A stretch of DNA of 7,365 bases, taken from NCBI GenBank assembly GCA_030609765.1, contig JAUWTE010000149.1, positions 1 through 7,365 on the forward strand, written 5' to 3'. Position 1 is the first letter of the stretch; each line of letters starts with the position of its first letter. A program made the position numbers and the translations under genes. Below are positions 6,745 through 7,365 of this stretch, piece by piece. Source of the stretch: Acidobacteriota bacterium (lineage in GTDB: Bacteria > Acidobacteriota > UBA890). The notes under the pieces are model-generated. The model had not been told where the DNA came from. It saw only the letters and a list, made by a program, of their open reading frames with translations, and searched no databases.

Positions 6745-6750
6745 TTCTCC
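6745..6750 (-). promoter_or_regulatory. Ribosome binding site that fixes the AEC permease start
   Basis: Minus-strand GGAGAA sits 5 nt before the ATG at 6739. It decides between this start and an in-frame TTG at 6796. The remaining upstream DNA (6751-6917) has no recognisable gene, and I could not pick out a clear minus-strand promoter in it. Confidence 0.65.
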
Positions 6751-6917
6751 GAAGGCTGTCACCGCGTCGGTAGAGCTTGACCTCGCGCTCGCCCAACTCT
6801 ACAGCGAATCAGCTCAAAGTGCTCAGGCTCGCTTGTGGGGCCGATTCCTGACGACCGCCCGTGGCCATCCTATTGGGTTGGGTCCCTTTGCCTGCCCGCA
6901 ATGCGATACGGCGTCCG

Positions 6918-6947
6918 TTGACTCAACCTCAGTCATATAGGTAGCAT
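6918..6947 (+). promoter_or_regulatory. Likely vapBC promoter
   Basis: TTGACT (6918-6923, five of six to the -35 consensus) is followed after 18 nt by TAGCAT (6942-6947, four of six to the -10 consensus). Transcription would start near 6954, leaving a leader of about 37 nt before the vapB ATG. The -35 box sits within an 11-bp palindrome, GTTGACTCAAC (6917-6927), and the -10 overlaps the first copy of a direct repeat. The stretch 6931-6975 is visibly richer in A/T than its surroundings, as expected for a promoter. Confidence 0.5.
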
Positions 6948-6971
6948 GATGATAGTAATGACAGCATGATG
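6943..6971 (+). repeat. Direct repeat AGCATGATG, candidate VapB operator
   Basis: AGCATGATG occurs at 6943-6951 and again at 6963-6971, 20 bp apart, about two helical turns and therefore on one face of the DNA. The first copy overlaps the proposed -10 box and the second lies in the leader. Ribbon-helix-helix antitoxins commonly bind paired short repeats at their own promoter, so autoregulation by VapB/VapBC is the natural reading. The repeat is seen directly; binding is inferred. Confidence 0.45.
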
Positions 6972-6976
6972 GCATC

Positions 6977-6981
6977 GGGAG
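6977..6981 (+). promoter_or_regulatory. Ribosome binding site that fixes the vapB start
   Basis: GGGAG lies 9 nt before the ATG at 6991 but directly abuts the in-frame ATG at 6982. This spacing favours 6991 as the true initiation codon. Confidence 0.6.
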
Positions 6982-6990
6982 ATGAACCCA

Positions 6991-7239
6991 ATGCAACGAA
7001 CACAAGTCCAGCTCACGGCCGCGCAAATCGAGTCGTTGAGGGCCGTAGCCAGCCGCGAGAATGTCTCGATCTCAGAGGTCGTGCGGCGCGCCGTCGACGC
7101 CTTGACGCAAGCGGGCGCTGCTCCCTCAGTGGCAGAGCTGAGGCAGCGCGCGCTCGACGCGTCCGGCCGATTCTCCTCGGGCTCCACGGACGTCGCAAGA
7201 AGACACGACGACTATCTGAGCGAGGCCTACCGGTCGTGA
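6991..7239 (+). CDS. vapB: VapB-like ribbon-helix-helix antitoxin
   Basis: This is the antitoxin of a type II toxin-antitoxin pair; it should bind and block the VapC toxin and repress its own promoter. It has 82 residues from the ATG at 6991, or 85 from 6982. The N-terminus has the ribbon-helix-helix layout: a short strand TQVQLT, helix A AAQIESLRAVASREN, a turn, and helix B SISEVVRRAVDAL. The C-terminal part, with GRFSSGSTDVARRHDDYLSEAY, resembles the toxin-wrapping tail of many VapB proteins, which ends in HDDYLxEAF/Y. The stop TGA overlaps the GTG start of the next gene (GTGA), the classical coupling of such pairs. Confidence 0.88.
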   Translation: MQRTQVQLTAAQIESLRAVASRENVSISEVVRRAVDALTQAGAAPSVAELRQRALDASGRFSSGSTDVARRHDDYLSEAYRS

Positions 7240-7365
7240 CGGTCTTCGTCGACACCTCGGCGATCTACGCGGTGCTCGACCACGACGACGAGCTCCACGG
7301 TGCGGCACATGAGGTTTGGACTCGTATTCTCTCTGGCGACGATGAGCTCGTGACGAGCAACTACG
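7236..7365 (+). CDS. vapC: VapC-like PIN-domain toxin, N-terminal part
   Basis: This is the start of a type II toxin expected to be a Mg2+-dependent endoribonuclease that cleaves tRNA or rRNA. Only 43 residues are inside the window. The opening MTVFVDTSAIYAVLD carries the first PIN acidic residue, D6, in the strand motif VxVDTSxIxA. The DDELHGAAHEVW helix and the strand LVTSNY lead towards the usual TSxxVxxE second acidic residue, which lies just past the edge. A GTG start overlapping vapB by 4 nt is chosen because it yields the canonical N-terminus; AGG at 7223-7225 is a weak SD and translational coupling is likely. Confidence 0.9.
   Translation, partial: MTVFVDTSAIYAVLDHDDELHGAAHEVWTRILSGDDELVTSNY

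Noticed and set aside
6740..6796. 19-residue extension of the AEC permease from a TTG at 6796
   Set aside because: The ATG at 6739 has an SD at proper spacing and starts directly before the first membrane helix; the extension is charged and contains that SD.
6455..6940. Plus-strand open frame antisense to the AEC gene and its upstream region
   Set aside because: Most of it is a shadow of the permease; the unique part (6800-6940) has no recognisable motif.

Overview
This is a GC-rich stretch of bacterial chromosome with ordinary gene density. It holds seven real genes, two of them cut by the window edges, and what looks like a fragment of an eighth. Codon third positions are strongly G/C throughout. 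A secreted Asp-box (BNR/VPS10-like) protein, a RecQ with complete RQC and HRDC regions and a VapBC module together suit a free-living GC-rich lineage such as Acidobacteriota or Gemmatimonadota. That taxonomic guess is inference only; no rRNA or marker gene is present.

Layout, left to right. Positions 1-420 (minus) hold the first 140 residues of an exported Asp-box beta-propeller protein. Positions 556-2436 (minus) are a full-length RecQ helicase. The gap 2437-2647 contains a 26-codon plus-strand piece that reads like the C-terminus of a SAM-dependent methyltransferase, followed by a 10-bp hairpin. Positions 2648-3406 (minus) encode an unrecognised secreted protein. Positions 3527-4984 (minus) encode a MATE-family multidrug/Na+ antiporter. 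A 150-bp divergent intergenic region (4985-5134) separates it from a plus-strand HEAT-like protein of the DVU0298 type (5135-5773). That gene ends 6 bp from the stop of a convergent AEC-family (auxin efflux carrier-like) permease (5780-6739, minus). The right edge has a plus-strand VapB-like ribbon-helix-helix antitoxin (6991-7239) overlapping by 4 nt the start of a VapC PIN-domain toxin (7236 onward, cut). A promoter and a 9-bp direct repeat precede the pair.

The genes do not form one pathway. RecQ, MATE and AEC are separate housekeeping or accessory functions, and gaps of more than 100 bp between most of them argue against a single operon. Only vapBC is an evident functional unit. I found no CRISPR array, phage gene, transposase, tRNA or new multigene system. 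The most informative non-obvious signals are the methyltransferase-like remnant, the repeat-bearing vapBC promoter, a hairpin that could mask the only Shine-Dalgarno-like sequence of the MATE gene, and a -10-like box placed as for a leaderless HEAT-gene transcript.
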